DNA of 64,000 nucleotides, taken from assembly GCF_023612095.1 (NCBI RefSeq), contig NZ_CP086235.1, positions 1,747,501 to 1,811,500 on the forward strand, written 5' to 3'. This document shows, one piece after another, positions 52,524 to 61,625 of the stretch. The translations under genes were made by a program, and so were the position numbers. Under the pieces are notes generated by a model, which was given only the letters and a program-made list of their open reading frames with translations, did not search any database and had not been told where the DNA came from. The stretch is from Cytobacillus firmus (GTDB lineage Bacteria > Bacillota > Bacilli > Bacillales > Cytobacillaceae). Position 1 is the stretch's first letter, and each line of letters begins with the position of its first letter.

Positions 52524-53714
52524 CTAAATTACATTTCCTAATAAAGTTCCGCCCATGGCTCCTGTCACAACAATAATCCAAGGAGGCAGCTTCCAATAAA
52601 CAAGCATGCTGAATAGTACTGCGGCAAAGGCAAAGTCTGCCGGCTCGAGGATGCTGCTGGTCCAAATGGGATGATAAAAGGCAGCAATTAAAATCCCTAC
52701 AACTGCAGCATTCACACCCATTAATGCACCCCTGATGTTAGGGTTGCGGCGAAGTGTGTCCCAAAATGGGAGTGCTCCTAAGATCAGCAGAAAGGCAGGC
52801 AAAAAGATCGCAGCCGTTGCAAGCAGACCGCCCTGCCAGCCATTCATCACTGCTCCAAGATAAGCAGCAAAAGTAAATAACGGCCCCGGCACTGCCTGAG
52901 CTGCACCGTAGCCAGCCAGAAAGGCTTCCTCACTTAGCCAGCCTGCTGGGACAAATTCACGTTCCAGCAAGGGAAGTACAACATGCCCGCCGCCGAAAAC
53001 CAGGGATCCTGAGCGATAAAAGCTGTCAAATAAGGCAACCCATTCCAATGCGGTTACTTCTCTTAGTATTGGAAGCACAATTAAAAGGGCGAAAAATAAG
53101 ACCAAACAGCCTGCAGCAAAACCTTTTGAGATGGGAAACTCCAATCGTGCATCATCGTTGTCAGTATGCTTTTTATAGATTAAAAATCCGATAAAACCAG
53201 AGACGAGGATGACCGCAACCTGCGTAATGGCTGTCTGCCAAAAAAGTGTGGCAATAATTGCGAGCAGTGCCAGCGTTTTTCGGGGAAGATCAGGTACAAG
53301 CTTTTGGGCCATACCCAGAACGGCGTGGGCCACTACGGCCACAGCGACAATCTTCAGACCATGGATCCAGCCGGCTTCTGCCGGATTAATGCCTTGAAGA
53401 AGAATGGCAAAAATAATCAGAGCTATAACAGATGGTAAGGTAAACCCAAGGAAAGCCATTATGCCGCCCGGTGCGCCAGCCCTCATGACACCAATGCCGA
53501 TCCCGACCTGGCTGCTTGCAGGACCGGGAAGGAACTGACAAAGTGCAACTAAGTCTGCGTAGCTTTTTTCATCCATCCATTTTCTTCTTCGGACATACTC
53601 ATCGTGAAAATAGCCGAGATGAGCTACAGGTCCCCCGAAAGAGGTTAGTCCAAGCCTTGTTGAAACCAATAATATTTCCAGTAACGTTTTTAGCCCGGTT
53701 TTGTTTTTGTTCAT
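52524..53714 (-). CDS. chrA: chromate transporter, ChrA/CHR family
   Basis: A 396-residue two-domain CHR protein with about 10-12 helices. Each half has the family motifs: the first half TSFGGPVAHLGYFHDEYV and FLPGPASSQVGIGIGVMRAGAPGG, the second half FGGGHVVLPLLEREFV and GYGAAQAVPGPLFTFAAYLG. It exports chromate or related oxyanions. The ATG at 53714 follows AAGGAG. It is 11 bases after the padR stop, so padR-chrA is one operon. Confidence 0.9.
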   Translation of the reverse strand: MNKNKTGLKTLLEILLVSTRLGLTSFGGPVAHLGYFHDEYVRRRKWMDEKSYADLVALCQFLPGPASSQVGIGIGVMRAGAPGGIMAFLGFTLPSVIALIIFAILLQGINPAEAGWIHGLKIVAVAVVAHAVLGMAQKLVPDLPRKTLALLAIIATLFWQTAITQVAVILVSGFIGFLIYKKHTDNDDARLEFPISKGFAAGCLVLFFALLIVLPILREVTALEWVALFDSFYRSGSLVFGGGHVVLPLLEREFVPAGWLSEEAFLAGYGAAQAVPGPLFTFAAYLGAVMNGWQGGLLATAAIFLPAFLLILGALPFWDTLRRNPNIRGALMGVNAAVVGILIAAFYHPIWTSSILEPADFAFAAVLFSMLVYWKLPPWIIVVTGAMGGTLLGNVI

Positions 53715-53725
53715 ATGCATCTCCT

Positions 53726-54034
53726 TTAATCCTTAATTTCTTTAAAAAGCTCATAAGCTTTTTTTCTCGCTTCCTCCAGAACCAAAATCCCTTTTTCAGT
53801 TGCGGTATAATACTTTCTGATTCTGCCATCAACATTCTTCTTCTCCTGTTGAAGAAGCCCGTCTGACTCCATTGAATGCAGGATCGGATATAATGTTCCG
53901 GAACTGATGCTATATCCATGCTCTTTTAGTTCTTCAGCCATCCATGCGCCGAAAACAGGGTGCTCCTTTGCATGGTGAAGGATATGGATTTGAATAAACC
54001 CCAGAAACAGCTTGCGCAATATTTTATCTTCCAA
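53726..54034 (-). CDS. PadR family transcriptional regulator
   Basis: A 102-residue winged-helix regulator. The PadR core is ILHHAKEHPVFGAWMAEEL, SISSGTLYPILHSMESDGLL and RKYYTATEKGILVLEEA. I start at the TTG 54034 behind GGGAGG; the longer frame adds 21 unlikely residues. It leads the padR-chrA operon, where PadR-like proteins usually act as chromate-responsive repressors (ChrB-like role by analogy). A dyad lies just upstream. Confidence 0.88.
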   Translation of the reverse strand: MEDKILRKLFLGFIQIHILHHAKEHPVFGAWMAEELKEHGYSISSGTLYPILHSMESDGLLQQEKKNVDGRIRKYYTATEKGILVLEEARKKAYELFKEIKD

Positions 54035-54056
54035 GCAAATGCCTCCCTTCTTAATC

Positions 54057-54080
54057 TCGAACATCGATATCGGGTTTCGA
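54057..54080 (-). promoter_or_regulatory. candidate PadR operator
   Basis: A 24-bp dyad: left half TCGAACATCGAT, right half ATCGGGTTTCGA; 9 of 12 positions are complementary. It lies 23 bases ahead of the padR start. The 54.1-54.3 kb stretch beyond it is AT-rich and shows nothing else convincing. Confidence 0.45.
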
Positions 54081-54336
54081 TAATTGAATGATACCAAATA
54101 TAGGAGGACAAGAAAAGGGGAAAAGATAAGTTTACAAAACCTTAACTTAAAGAGTACAACACTTTTTTAAAAAGCTTCATAAGATGAGGCTAAATCAAAT
54201 GTCTGCTTTATCTAAATTGGAGCTTAAATATTTTTATATTTTTTTACACAAAAGGTCTTTCTTTCGTTTATCATTTCCGTTAATATGTAACCCTATATAA
54301 GAGAGATTTAAATTGTTTTATAAAGCAGGTGGAAAA

Positions 54337-55089
54337 ATGGGGAAAGAATTCCCGCCAACAATAGAAGTAATTGAGATATGCTTGCTTGCGGGGAAAATTA
54401 TGCTCCAGGGAGGTGCGGAAACGTATCGCGTAGAAGACACCATGACAAGGATTGCTGCCTCCCTGGGTATACCGCACTCACATAGCTATGTAACGCCAAC
54501 AGGAATCATATTTTCTACAGATGGAACTGAACCGGCGAAGCTGATTCGGATTTCAGAACGTTCAACGGATTTATACAAGGTGACATTAGTGAACGGTGTT
54601 TCACGCAGAATCAGCAGCGGTGAACTGGATGGAAAGGAAGCATTGGCAAGGCTGAAGGAGATTGAAAGTGCCGACTATACATTCCCTGTTTATCAGCAGA
54701 TTTTTGCAGCCTCGATTGCAAGCGGCTGTTTTTTAATTATGTTCCTTGGAAGCTGGACTGATTTTATTCCAGCCATGATTACAGGCGGTCTGGGATTTGT
54801 TTCATTTTTATATGTACATAGAGTTGTCCAGATCAAGTTTTTCTCTGAATTTATTGCTTCATTATTAATTGGCCTTATAGCCTATTTCTTTGTTTACTCG
54901 GGAGTGGGGACAGAGCTCGATAAGATCATCATCGGGTCGGTCATGCCGCTCGTTCCGGGGCTATTGATAACAAATGCAGTCAGGGATTTAATGGCCGGGC
55001 ATCTTGTTTCCGGACTTTCAAAAGGGGCTGAAGCCTTTCTGACGGCTTTTGCCATTGGAGCCGGGATTGCTCTTGTCTTCACTTTTTAA
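54337..55089 (+). CDS. threonine/serine exporter ThrE family, large subunit (DUF1212)
   Basis: A 250-residue protein. The N-terminal cytoplasmic half (about 1-110) has the ThrE motif LLAGKIMLQGGAETYRVEDTM and SYVTPTGIIFS; the C-terminal half has five membrane helices ending LVPGLLITNAVRDLMAGH. The next gene supplies the second half, as in YjjP/YjjB-type split exporters. ATG 54337 has GCAGGTGG upstream. Substrate is threonine/serine or a dicarboxylate in known members. Confidence 0.88.
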   Translation: MGKEFPPTIEVIEICLLAGKIMLQGGAETYRVEDTMTRIAASLGIPHSHSYVTPTGIIFSTDGTEPAKLIRISERSTDLYKVTLVNGVSRRISSGELDGKEALARLKEIESADYTFPVYQQIFAASIASGCFLIMFLGSWTDFIPAMITGGLGFVSFLYVHRVVQIKFFSEFIASLLIGLIAYFFVYSGVGTELDKIIIGSVMPLVPGLLITNAVRDLMAGHLVSGLSKGAEAFLTAFAIGAGIALVFTF

Positions 55090-55113
55090 ATGCAATAGCG
55101 GAGGAAGTTGTCT

Positions 55114-55557
55114 ATGTTTATATTGACACATATGATTACAAGCTTTATCGCATCAGCAGGGTTCGGGGTGCTTTTCAATGCTCCGAAAAAATCGCTGCTG
55201 AAATGCGGATTTGTTGGCATGGTCGGATGGTTCGTTTATATTTGGCTTGTCAATTGGCAGTATGATGCTGTTATTTCTTCCTTAATTGCTGCTTTTACGA
55301 TCGCTGTGATCAGCCAGATTTTTGCCAGAATGTATAAAACACCTATTATTATTTTCAGTGTTGCCGGCATCATTCCGCTGGTCCCAGGAGGGATTGCATA
55401 TGATGCGATGCGGAATTTTGTTGAAAATGATTACAATACGGCCATTCAGCTCGCAGCGAAAGCATTCATGATATCCGGGGCCATTGCAGTCGGTCTTGTC
55501 ATTTCAGAGGTAATCAATCAAATGATCCGCAATGTCCAGTTCAAATCAAGAATCTGA
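55114..55557 (+). CDS. threonine/serine exporter ThrE family, small subunit (DUF3815)
   Basis: A 147-residue, five-helix protein with AGFGVLFNAPKK near the start and IIPLVPGGIAYDAMRNF, matching the C-terminal module of ThrE. It begins 24 bases after its partner behind GGAGG at nine bases. The two subunits likely form one exporter. Confidence 0.88.
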   Translation: MFILTHMITSFIASAGFGVLFNAPKKSLLKCGFVGMVGWFVYIWLVNWQYDAVISSLIAAFTIAVISQIFARMYKTPIIIFSVAGIIPLVPGGIAYDAMRNFVENDYNTAIQLAAKAFMISGAIAVGLVISEVINQMIRNVQFKSRI

Positions 55558-55603
55558 ATTTCAGAAGAGGACGTACCATCAGCCTAATAAAGCAGCAACA
55601 ACA

Positions 55604-55637
55604 GACTCGTTCCAGATAAATAGGGACGGGTTTTTCT
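55604..55637 (+). terminator. terminator of the ThrE pair
   Basis: ACTCGTTCC, nine-base loop, GGGACGGGT followed by TTTT. Confidence 0.75.
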
Positions 55638-55702
55638 TGTAATCTATTCCTGGTGAATTTATAATCAAATATATTTGATTTTTTCAGAAAAAGGAGAATA
55701 AA

Positions 55703-57418
55703 ATGATCCGACGGTTTTTTAGCTACTATAAGCCGCATAAGCGCCTGTTCATGATTGATTTTAGTTCGGCAGTATTCGTGGCGATTCTTGAGTTGGGCTT
55801 TCCGCTTGCGGTTCAGTGGTTTATCGACAGCCTGCTTCCAAGCGGGAATTGGTCCATGATTGTTTCTGTCAGTGCCGGCCTGCTTGCTCTTTATGTAGCA
55901 AGCACACTTCTTCAGTTTGTGGTTAACTATTGGGGCCACAAGCTTGGCATCAACATCGAAACAGATATGCGGCAGCAGCTTTTTCAGCATGTGCAAAGGC
56001 AGTCTTTCCGCTTCTTCGATAATACTAAAACAGGGCATATTATGAGCCGGGTGACAAACGATCTTATGGATATCGGAGAGCTTGCCCATCATGGCCCGGA
56101 GGATTTATTTATAGCGGTCATGACGTTTGTGGGTGCATTCTGGATTATGCTGACCATCAATGTGAAGCTTGCTCTTGTAACCATATTTGTTCTTCCGTTT
56201 CTTGTATGGCTGATTACGTTCTGCAATATTAAAATGAACAAAGCATGGAAAAGAATGTACGGTGAAATTGCCGATGTTAACGCCCAGGTAGAGGATAGTG
56301 TATCGGGTGTGCGTGTGGTTCAGTCTTTTACAAATGAAAGCTATGAGATTAAAAGATTTAAAGAAAACAATGGCAGATTCCGTCTTGCCAAGCTTGCAGC
56401 TTATAAGATTATGAGCTTCAGTGCTTCCGGAGTCTACATGCTGACCCGATTAGTTACGCTGCTTGTTCTTGTATACGGTTCCTGGCTGAGCTTCAGCGGG
56501 CAGCTTTCATACGGTGAATTGGTCGGATTTGTGCTCTATGTGAATGTGCTATTAAAGCCGATTGATAAAATCAGCGCTCTGATGGAACTATATCCAAAGG
56601 GAATGGCTGGTTTCAAACGGTTTTTAGAAATCATTGATACTGAACCGGAAATTGAGGATCCAAAAGATGCCATTGAGGTTGCGTCTTTAAGGGGTGATAT
56701 TCGTTTTCAGGATGTATCGTTCCGCTATGACGAGCATAAATCGGTGCTTGAGGGAATTGACCTTCAAATAAAAGCAGGTGAAACAGTAGCTTTTGTCGGA
56801 CCTTCAGGAGCCGGAAAGACAACGATTTGTTCTTTGATTCCACGCTTTTATGAGGTGAATAGCGGAAGTATTAAGATTGATGGCATGGATATCAGGGACA
56901 TGACGAAGAAATCTCTGAGATCACAAATTGGCATTGTCCAGCAGGATGTCTTCCTGTTTACCGGTACCCTGAAGGAGAATATAGCCTACGGGATGCTTGG
57001 AGCATCAGATGATCAGGTTGCAGACGCAGCTAAAAAAGCGCACCTGCAGGACTTCATTGCATCTCTTCCGGATGGCTGGGAAACACAAATTGGGGAACGG
57101 GGATTAAAGCTGTCAGGCGGACAAAAACAACGGATCGCCATTGCGAGAATGTTCCTGAAAAACCCGCCGATTTTAATCCTGGATGAAGCAACCTCGGCAT
57201 TAGATACAGAAACCGAACAGATTATTCAAATGGCATTGAACGAGCTTGCCGTAAACCGCACCACACTGGTCATTGCCCATAGGCTTGCAACCATCCGCAA
57301 TGCGGACAGGGTAGTCGTTGTCACAGAAGACGGCATTGCTGAAGAAGGTACACATGATGAATTGATCGAAAAGAACGGAATCTTTGCAGGTCTTCATAAT
57401 GTACAGTTTCAAAGATAA
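55703..57418 (+). CDS. ABC exporter, fused permease-ATPase (Sav1866-like)
   Basis: A 571-residue half-transporter. Six membrane helices occupy about 15-310, with the coupling-helix segment VEDSVSGVRVVQSFTNE. The ATPase (335-571) has Walker A GPSGAGKTT, Q-loop GIVQQDVFLFTG, signature LSGGQKQRIAIARM, Walker B ILILDEATSALD and H-loop IAHRLATI. It is expected to work as a homodimer exporting lipids or drugs, as YgaD and Sav1866 relatives do. AAAGGAG precedes the ATG. Single gene. Confidence 0.9.
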   Translation: MIRRFFSYYKPHKRLFMIDFSSAVFVAILELGFPLAVQWFIDSLLPSGNWSMIVSVSAGLLALYVASTLLQFVVNYWGHKLGINIETDMRQQLFQHVQRQSFRFFDNTKTGHIMSRVTNDLMDIGELAHHGPEDLFIAVMTFVGAFWIMLTINVKLALVTIFVLPFLVWLITFCNIKMNKAWKRMYGEIADVNAQVEDSVSGVRVVQSFTNESYEIKRFKENNGRFRLAKLAAYKIMSFSASGVYMLTRLVTLLVLVYGSWLSFSGQLSYGELVGFVLYVNVLLKPIDKISALMELYPKGMAGFKRFLEIIDTEPEIEDPKDAIEVASLRGDIRFQDVSFRYDEHKSVLEGIDLQIKAGETVAFVGPSGAGKTTICSLIPRFYEVNSGSIKIDGMDIRDMTKKSLRSQIGIVQQDVFLFTGTLKENIAYGMLGASDDQVADAAKKAHLQDFIASLPDGWETQIGERGLKLSGGQKQRIAIARMFLKNPPILILDEATSALDTETEQIIQMALNELAVNRTTLVIAHRLATIRNADRVVVVTEDGIAEEGTHDELIEKNGIFAGLHNVQFQR

Positions 57419-57420
57419 TA

Positions 57421-57452
57421 AGCAGGATCCAATATGGATTCTGCTTTCTTTG
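57421..57452 (+). terminator. terminator of the ABC exporter gene
   Basis: AGCAGGATCC, loop AATAT, GGATTCTGCT then TTC-TTT. Confidence 0.8.
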
Positions 57453-57548
57453 TATTTCTTCAAATAAGTCAAAATAATTTTCAGAACAGTCAAAAAGAAC
57501 TATCATTTTGTTGTTTTATATGGAAGTTTTTAACTAGAACAGGACTTA

Positions 57549-57567
57549 TGTGGTATAGACAACTATA
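57549..57567 (+). promoter_or_regulatory. candidate NagR (YvoA/DasR-type) operator
   Basis: TGTGGTATAGACAACTATA matches the dre-type sites of GntR/HutC regulators that sense amino-sugar phosphates (core GGTATAGAC). It lies between the ABC exporter and the muropeptide-recovery genes and overlaps -10-like TATAGA and TATACT. Confidence 0.6.
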
Positions 57568-57592
57568 CTCTATCTCTATTAATCTTACATTA

Positions 57593-57606
57593 TGTAAACC
57601 CTTTCA
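57593..57606 (+). promoter_or_regulatory. cre site upstream of the muropeptide-recovery genes
   Basis: TGTAAACCCTTTCA matches the CcpA cre consensus with one mismatch (C for the central G). Located 55 bp before the first gene, downstream of the likely start, where CcpA would act as a roadblock. Confidence 0.55.
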
Positions 57607-57660
57607 TTAATTAGAGGAGGTTAAAGGCTGATGAAGATTCATAAAAATAAAGGAGGCACT

Positions 57661-59370
57661 ATGAAAAATAAAACCATGCTTGTTGCGCTATCTGCCGCAC
57701 TTGGCACATCACTCTTTATTCCGGCAGCATATCCTGCGTCTGCGCAAAGCGCTGAAGGAGTTAAGCCAACGATGGAAATGAAAAACAATAAAGATGTGAA
57801 ACACAAGATTCATCCTGTTTTTTCGTGGGATCGTCCCGGGCCGATCTCTCCTATCCTTCATCCTGGTTCAGCAGCGGGAGCCGGCATGGTTCAGCAGCCG
57901 CTCGATGAAATCGATCCCTTAATGGAGGAGATGATTTCAGAAGGCGTCATGCCGGGTGCTGTCACTTTTGTGGCAAGGCGAGGCCATATCGTTAAGCATG
58001 ATGCATACGGATATTCCTACCGCTACACGGATGATAAATTTACTGAAGCCCAGAACCCGATCGAAATGACCGAAGATACCATCTTTGATCTGGCTTCAAT
58101 CAGTAAAATCTTTACCACAACTGCAGCGATGATATTGTATGATGAAGGCCGATTTGAGCTGGATGATCCTGTTGCTGAATATATTCCCGAGTTCGCCGAA
58201 AACGGAAAGGAAAATGTAACGATACGCCAGCTGATGACACATACTTCAGGCTTTACTGCATGGATTCCATTATATTCACAAGGAAGCAGCAGAGAGGAAC
58301 GCATGCAAATCGTTTTTAAGCATCCATTGGCCAATGAGCCGGGCGAAGCGTATACATACAGCGACTTGAATATGATAACGCTCGGTGCACTAATCGAACG
58401 CCTCTCAGGGCAAAGCCTGGATGAGTTTGTGGAAAAACGCATAACTAAACCGCTCGGTATGAAGGACACGATGTATAATCCGCCTGAATCTTTGAAGCAC
58501 CGGATTGCAGCCACGGAATATCAGCCTGCGATTGGCAGGGAGCTTGTCTGGGGAGAGGTTCACGATGAGAATGCCTGGTCCCTTGATGGAGTCGCCGGTC
58601 ATGCAGGTGTCTTTTCCACTGCCACAGATCTTGCCAGGCTTGCCCATATGTATGTGAATGACGGGCGATATGGCGGCAAACGGATATTGAAAGAAAAGAC
58701 GGTGAAAATGCTTATTCAAAATCAAATTCCTGAATTCCCAGGCGATGATCACGGCCTGGGCTGGGAGCTCGGCCAGGGATGGTTCATGGATGCTTTATCA
58801 GAGGGAACTTCCCTTGGGCATACAGGGTACACTGGAACATCCATCGTCATAAACCGAAATAATGGCACCATTGCGATTCTTTTAACGAACCGTGTGCATC
58901 CATCAAGAAATACGGTTACAACGAATATTGCAAGGCGTGCATTTGCAAGACAAGTGGCGGATGCCATTCCTGTAGCCATTCCGGGAAAAGGGCCGGCGTG
59001 GTTCTCAGGGTATGGAGATAAAATTCAGCATGAGTTAACCGCTAAAGTGAATCTCAAAGAAGAGGCGGTCCTGTCGTTTGATACCTGGTACAGAACTGAA
59101 ACAAATGCAGACATGGGCGTGGTTGAGTTCTCGGAAGATGGCGTCAATTGGACACAGGCAGCACAGCCATATACAGGCAGCAGCATCGACTGGAAAAAGG
59201 AAAAGCTGACGATTGCGGCAGGAACATCCCACATCCGATTCCGATACGTGACAGACAGTACAGTAAACGGCAGAGGCTGGTATGTTGATAATGTAAAACT
59301 CCAGCTTTCAGATGGACAAAAAGTGACGCCTGCCCTCTCAGGAAACGGTTGGGAAAAAAGAAATTACTAG
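57661..59370 (+). CDS. amiE: exported serine hydrolase, AmiE-like muropeptide amidase
   Basis: A 569-residue secreted protein with signal peptide MKNKTMLVALSAALGTSLFI then PAAYPASAQS. The beta-lactamase-fold domain (about 85-430) has Ser146-x-x-Lys149 in LASISK, YSDLN as the Tyr motif and GHTGYTG as the third motif. A beta-sandwich C-terminal domain (about 450-565, ending GRGWYVDNVKLQ) may bind substrate or wall. By synteny with nagZ and namZ it corresponds to B. subtilis AmiE (YbbE), which removes peptide from MurNAc. The ATG at 57661 follows AAAGGAGG. Confidence 0.8.
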   Translation: MKNKTMLVALSAALGTSLFIPAAYPASAQSAEGVKPTMEMKNNKDVKHKIHPVFSWDRPGPISPILHPGSAAGAGMVQQPLDEIDPLMEEMISEGVMPGAVTFVARRGHIVKHDAYGYSYRYTDDKFTEAQNPIEMTEDTIFDLASISKIFTTTAAMILYDEGRFELDDPVAEYIPEFAENGKENVTIRQLMTHTSGFTAWIPLYSQGSSREERMQIVFKHPLANEPGEAYTYSDLNMITLGALIERLSGQSLDEFVEKRITKPLGMKDTMYNPPESLKHRIAATEYQPAIGRELVWGEVHDENAWSLDGVAGHAGVFSTATDLARLAHMYVNDGRYGGKRILKEKTVKMLIQNQIPEFPGDDHGLGWELGQGWFMDALSEGTSLGHTGYTGTSIVINRNNGTIAILLTNRVHPSRNTVTTNIARRAFARQVADAIPVAIPGKGPAWFSGYGDKIQHELTAKVNLKEEAVLSFDTWYRTETNADMGVVEFSEDGVNWTQAAQPYTGSSIDWKKEKLTIAAGTSHIRFRYVTDSTVNGRGWYVDNVKLQLSDGQKVTPALSGNGWEKRNY

Positions 59371-59430
59371 TATTCGATTTTTTAGTAAAAAGTAAGCTCA
59401 TATGAAAACGCAGTAAGGACGGTGGAAGAA

Positions 59431-61545
59431 ATGGGTAAAGTCAGCAAAGTAATGTTTATTTTCCTTCTCACAATTACACTTGCCGTTTCGCAATTATGGA
59501 TGGGAGGAACCTTGAAAAACGCAGCGGCAGAAAGTACAGCTAAGGATTTAATACTCCTTGAGAATGTACCCCAGGTCAGCACGGAAATCAGTGGAGATGC
59601 ATTCCAATTAAAAGCGCTTCATGTCTATAAAGAAGGTCATTTCATGGGAGTTTCTGAAGGGCTGAAATGGAACTCAACCAATAAAACTGTTGCAGCAGTT
59701 GATCAGTCAGGGAATATCACTTTAAGAGGGGAGCCCGGAAAAACCTTCATCAGTGTAACAGACGGAGTATATAAGGACCGTATCGCACTCCAAATAAAAC
59801 CTGACCATAATAAGGGCAGCAAAGGCAAGCCTGCTTTTAAAGTGAAAATTAAAAAAGAGAATGGGAAACGGTATGATCTCATCAGCCGGGCAGTGAAAAA
59901 TATGTCCATTGAAGAGAAGGTAGGCCAGATGCTGATGCCGGATTTCCGCGCCTGGAAGGGACAAAATGTCACTAAAATGCTGCCGGAAATAGAGAAGCTG
60001 GTAAAAGATTATCATCTTGGAGGGGTAATTTTATTCCGTGAAAATGTGGTAACAACCGAACAGACTGCCACATTGGTTTCAGACTATCAGAAAGCTGCCG
60101 ATAAATTCGGCTTGTTGATGACGATTGATCAGGAAGGCGGAATTGTTACACGTCTTCAATCAGGAACTGACATGCCCGGCAATATGGCGTTAGGGGCTGC
60201 CCGTTCTGAGGAAATTTCCCGCAAGGTCGGCAAGGCGATTGGGGAGGAGCTTTCATCACTCGGCATTAATATGAACTTTGCCCCTGTCATGGATGTAAAT
60301 AATAATCCCGACAATCCTGTAATTGGCGTTCGTTCCTTCGGGGAGGACCCGCAGCTTGTCGCTGACTTGGGTGTTGCTTATACCGAAGGATTGCAATCAG
60401 CAGGTGTTGCTGCTACTGCAAAGCATTTTCCCGGACATGGAGATACAGCAGTAGACTCACATCTTGGATTGCCTGAAGTGCCTCATGATAAAGAACGTCT
60501 AAAGGAAGTTGAATTGTATCCTTTCCAAAAGGGAATGGAAGCAGGAGTGGATGCCATCATGACTGCGCATGTTACCTTCCCTAAGATTGATGACACGAAA
60601 GCAATTTCGAAAAAAACAGGTGAAGAAATCGCCGTCCCGGCCACTCTTTCCTATAAAGTGCTGACAGAACTTATGCGTGAAGAAATGGGATATGAAGGGG
60701 TCATTACAACAGATGCAATGAATATGAATGCCATCGCTGAACATTTTGGACCGGTTGACGCAGCCGTTCGTGCTGTCAAAGCTGGAACTGATATTGTGTT
60801 AATGCCTGTTGGCCTTCAAGAAGTTGCAGAAGGGCTATTGAATGCTGTGGAGAATGGAGAAATCTCGGAAAAACGCATTGAATCATCAGTTGAGCGGATT
60901 TTAACACTGAAAATAAAGCGGGGAATTGTGAAAGAAGAGACACAGCAGCCGATTGATGAAAAAATTGCAAACGCTCTTGACGTAGTTGGATCAGAAGAAC
61001 ATAAACAAATAGAAAAAGAAGCAGCAGAACGTTCTATCACATTGGTGAAAAATGAAGGAGATGCACTGCCATTACAAGTATCTCCTGAGGATAAGATTGT
61101 CGTTGTCGGTAATACGTATATTACAGACTTAAAGAACGCAATGAGTAAGTTTCATGCAAACACAACGGTCATCCAAACCTCAAGCTATGTATTAACGGAA
61201 GAGCAGAAGGAACAAATCAGGAATGCCAGTGCGGTTATTGTGGGCTCCTATACGTTTAATGTATCAGGTCGATCACCAGACAGCGCCCAGATGAAAATGG
61301 TTAATTCCATCATTTCTGAATCAGAAGCTCCGGTCATTGCAGTTGGCATCCGCAACCCATATGACATCATGGCCTACCCGGAAGTTGATGCATACATTGC
61401 ACAATACGGCTTCAGGACGGCAAGCTTTAATGCAGCAGCAGGTGTTATCTTTGGCCAGATTAATCCTTCAGGCAAATTGCCTGTAACAATTCCGGGTACA
61501 GATGGTAATGTACTATATGAATTTGGGCATGGATTGAGCTATTAG
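59431..61545 (+). CDS. nagZ: beta-N-acetylglucosaminidase, GH3 (NagZ)
   Basis: A ~704-residue secreted glycosidase that removes GlcNAc from peptidoglycan fragments. It has a signal peptide, an Ig-like BIG2-type domain (about 50-125: LKWNSTNKTVAAVDQSGNIT), a Lys-rich linker, the GH3 barrel (about 150-490) and a C-terminal alpha/beta domain. KHFPGHGDTAVDSH holds the His/Asp acid-base pair typical of NagZ and VITTDAMNM the Asp nucleophile. ATG 59431 is used; a GTG three codons upstream is too close to AAGGA. It follows amiE by 60 bases. Confidence 0.9.
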   Translation: MGKVSKVMFIFLLTITLAVSQLWMGGTLKNAAAESTAKDLILLENVPQVSTEISGDAFQLKALHVYKEGHFMGVSEGLKWNSTNKTVAAVDQSGNITLRGEPGKTFISVTDGVYKDRIALQIKPDHNKGSKGKPAFKVKIKKENGKRYDLISRAVKNMSIEEKVGQMLMPDFRAWKGQNVTKMLPEIEKLVKDYHLGGVILFRENVVTTEQTATLVSDYQKAADKFGLLMTIDQEGGIVTRLQSGTDMPGNMALGAARSEEISRKVGKAIGEELSSLGINMNFAPVMDVNNNPDNPVIGVRSFGEDPQLVADLGVAYTEGLQSAGVAATAKHFPGHGDTAVDSHLGLPEVPHDKERLKEVELYPFQKGMEAGVDAIMTAHVTFPKIDDTKAISKKTGEEIAVPATLSYKVLTELMREEMGYEGVITTDAMNMNAIAEHFGPVDAAVRAVKAGTDIVLMPVGLQEVAEGLLNAVENGEISEKRIESSVERILTLKIKRGIVKEETQQPIDEKIANALDVVGSEEHKQIEKEAAERSITLVKNEGDALPLQVSPEDKIVVVGNTYITDLKNAMSKFHANTTVIQTSSYVLTEEQKEQIRNASAVIVGSYTFNVSGRSPDSAQMKMVNSIISESEAPVIAVGIRNPYDIMAYPEVDAYIAQYGFRTASFNAAAGVIFGQINPSGKLPVTIPGTDGNVLYEFGHGLSY

Positions 61546-61568
61546 GATTAGGCATAAAAAATAGAATG

Positions 61569-61599
61569 GGTACATGCAGGTTTAGTTCTTGCATGTACC
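61569..61599 (+). other. intercistronic hairpin between nagZ and namZ
   Basis: Perfect 10-bp stem GGTACATGCA / TGCATGTACC with an 11-base loop and no T-run. It could stabilise or mark processing of the operon mRNA; it is not a typical terminator. Confidence 0.45.
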
Positions 61600-61625
61600 T
61601 ATCCTTAACCTGGGAGGGGAAAATA

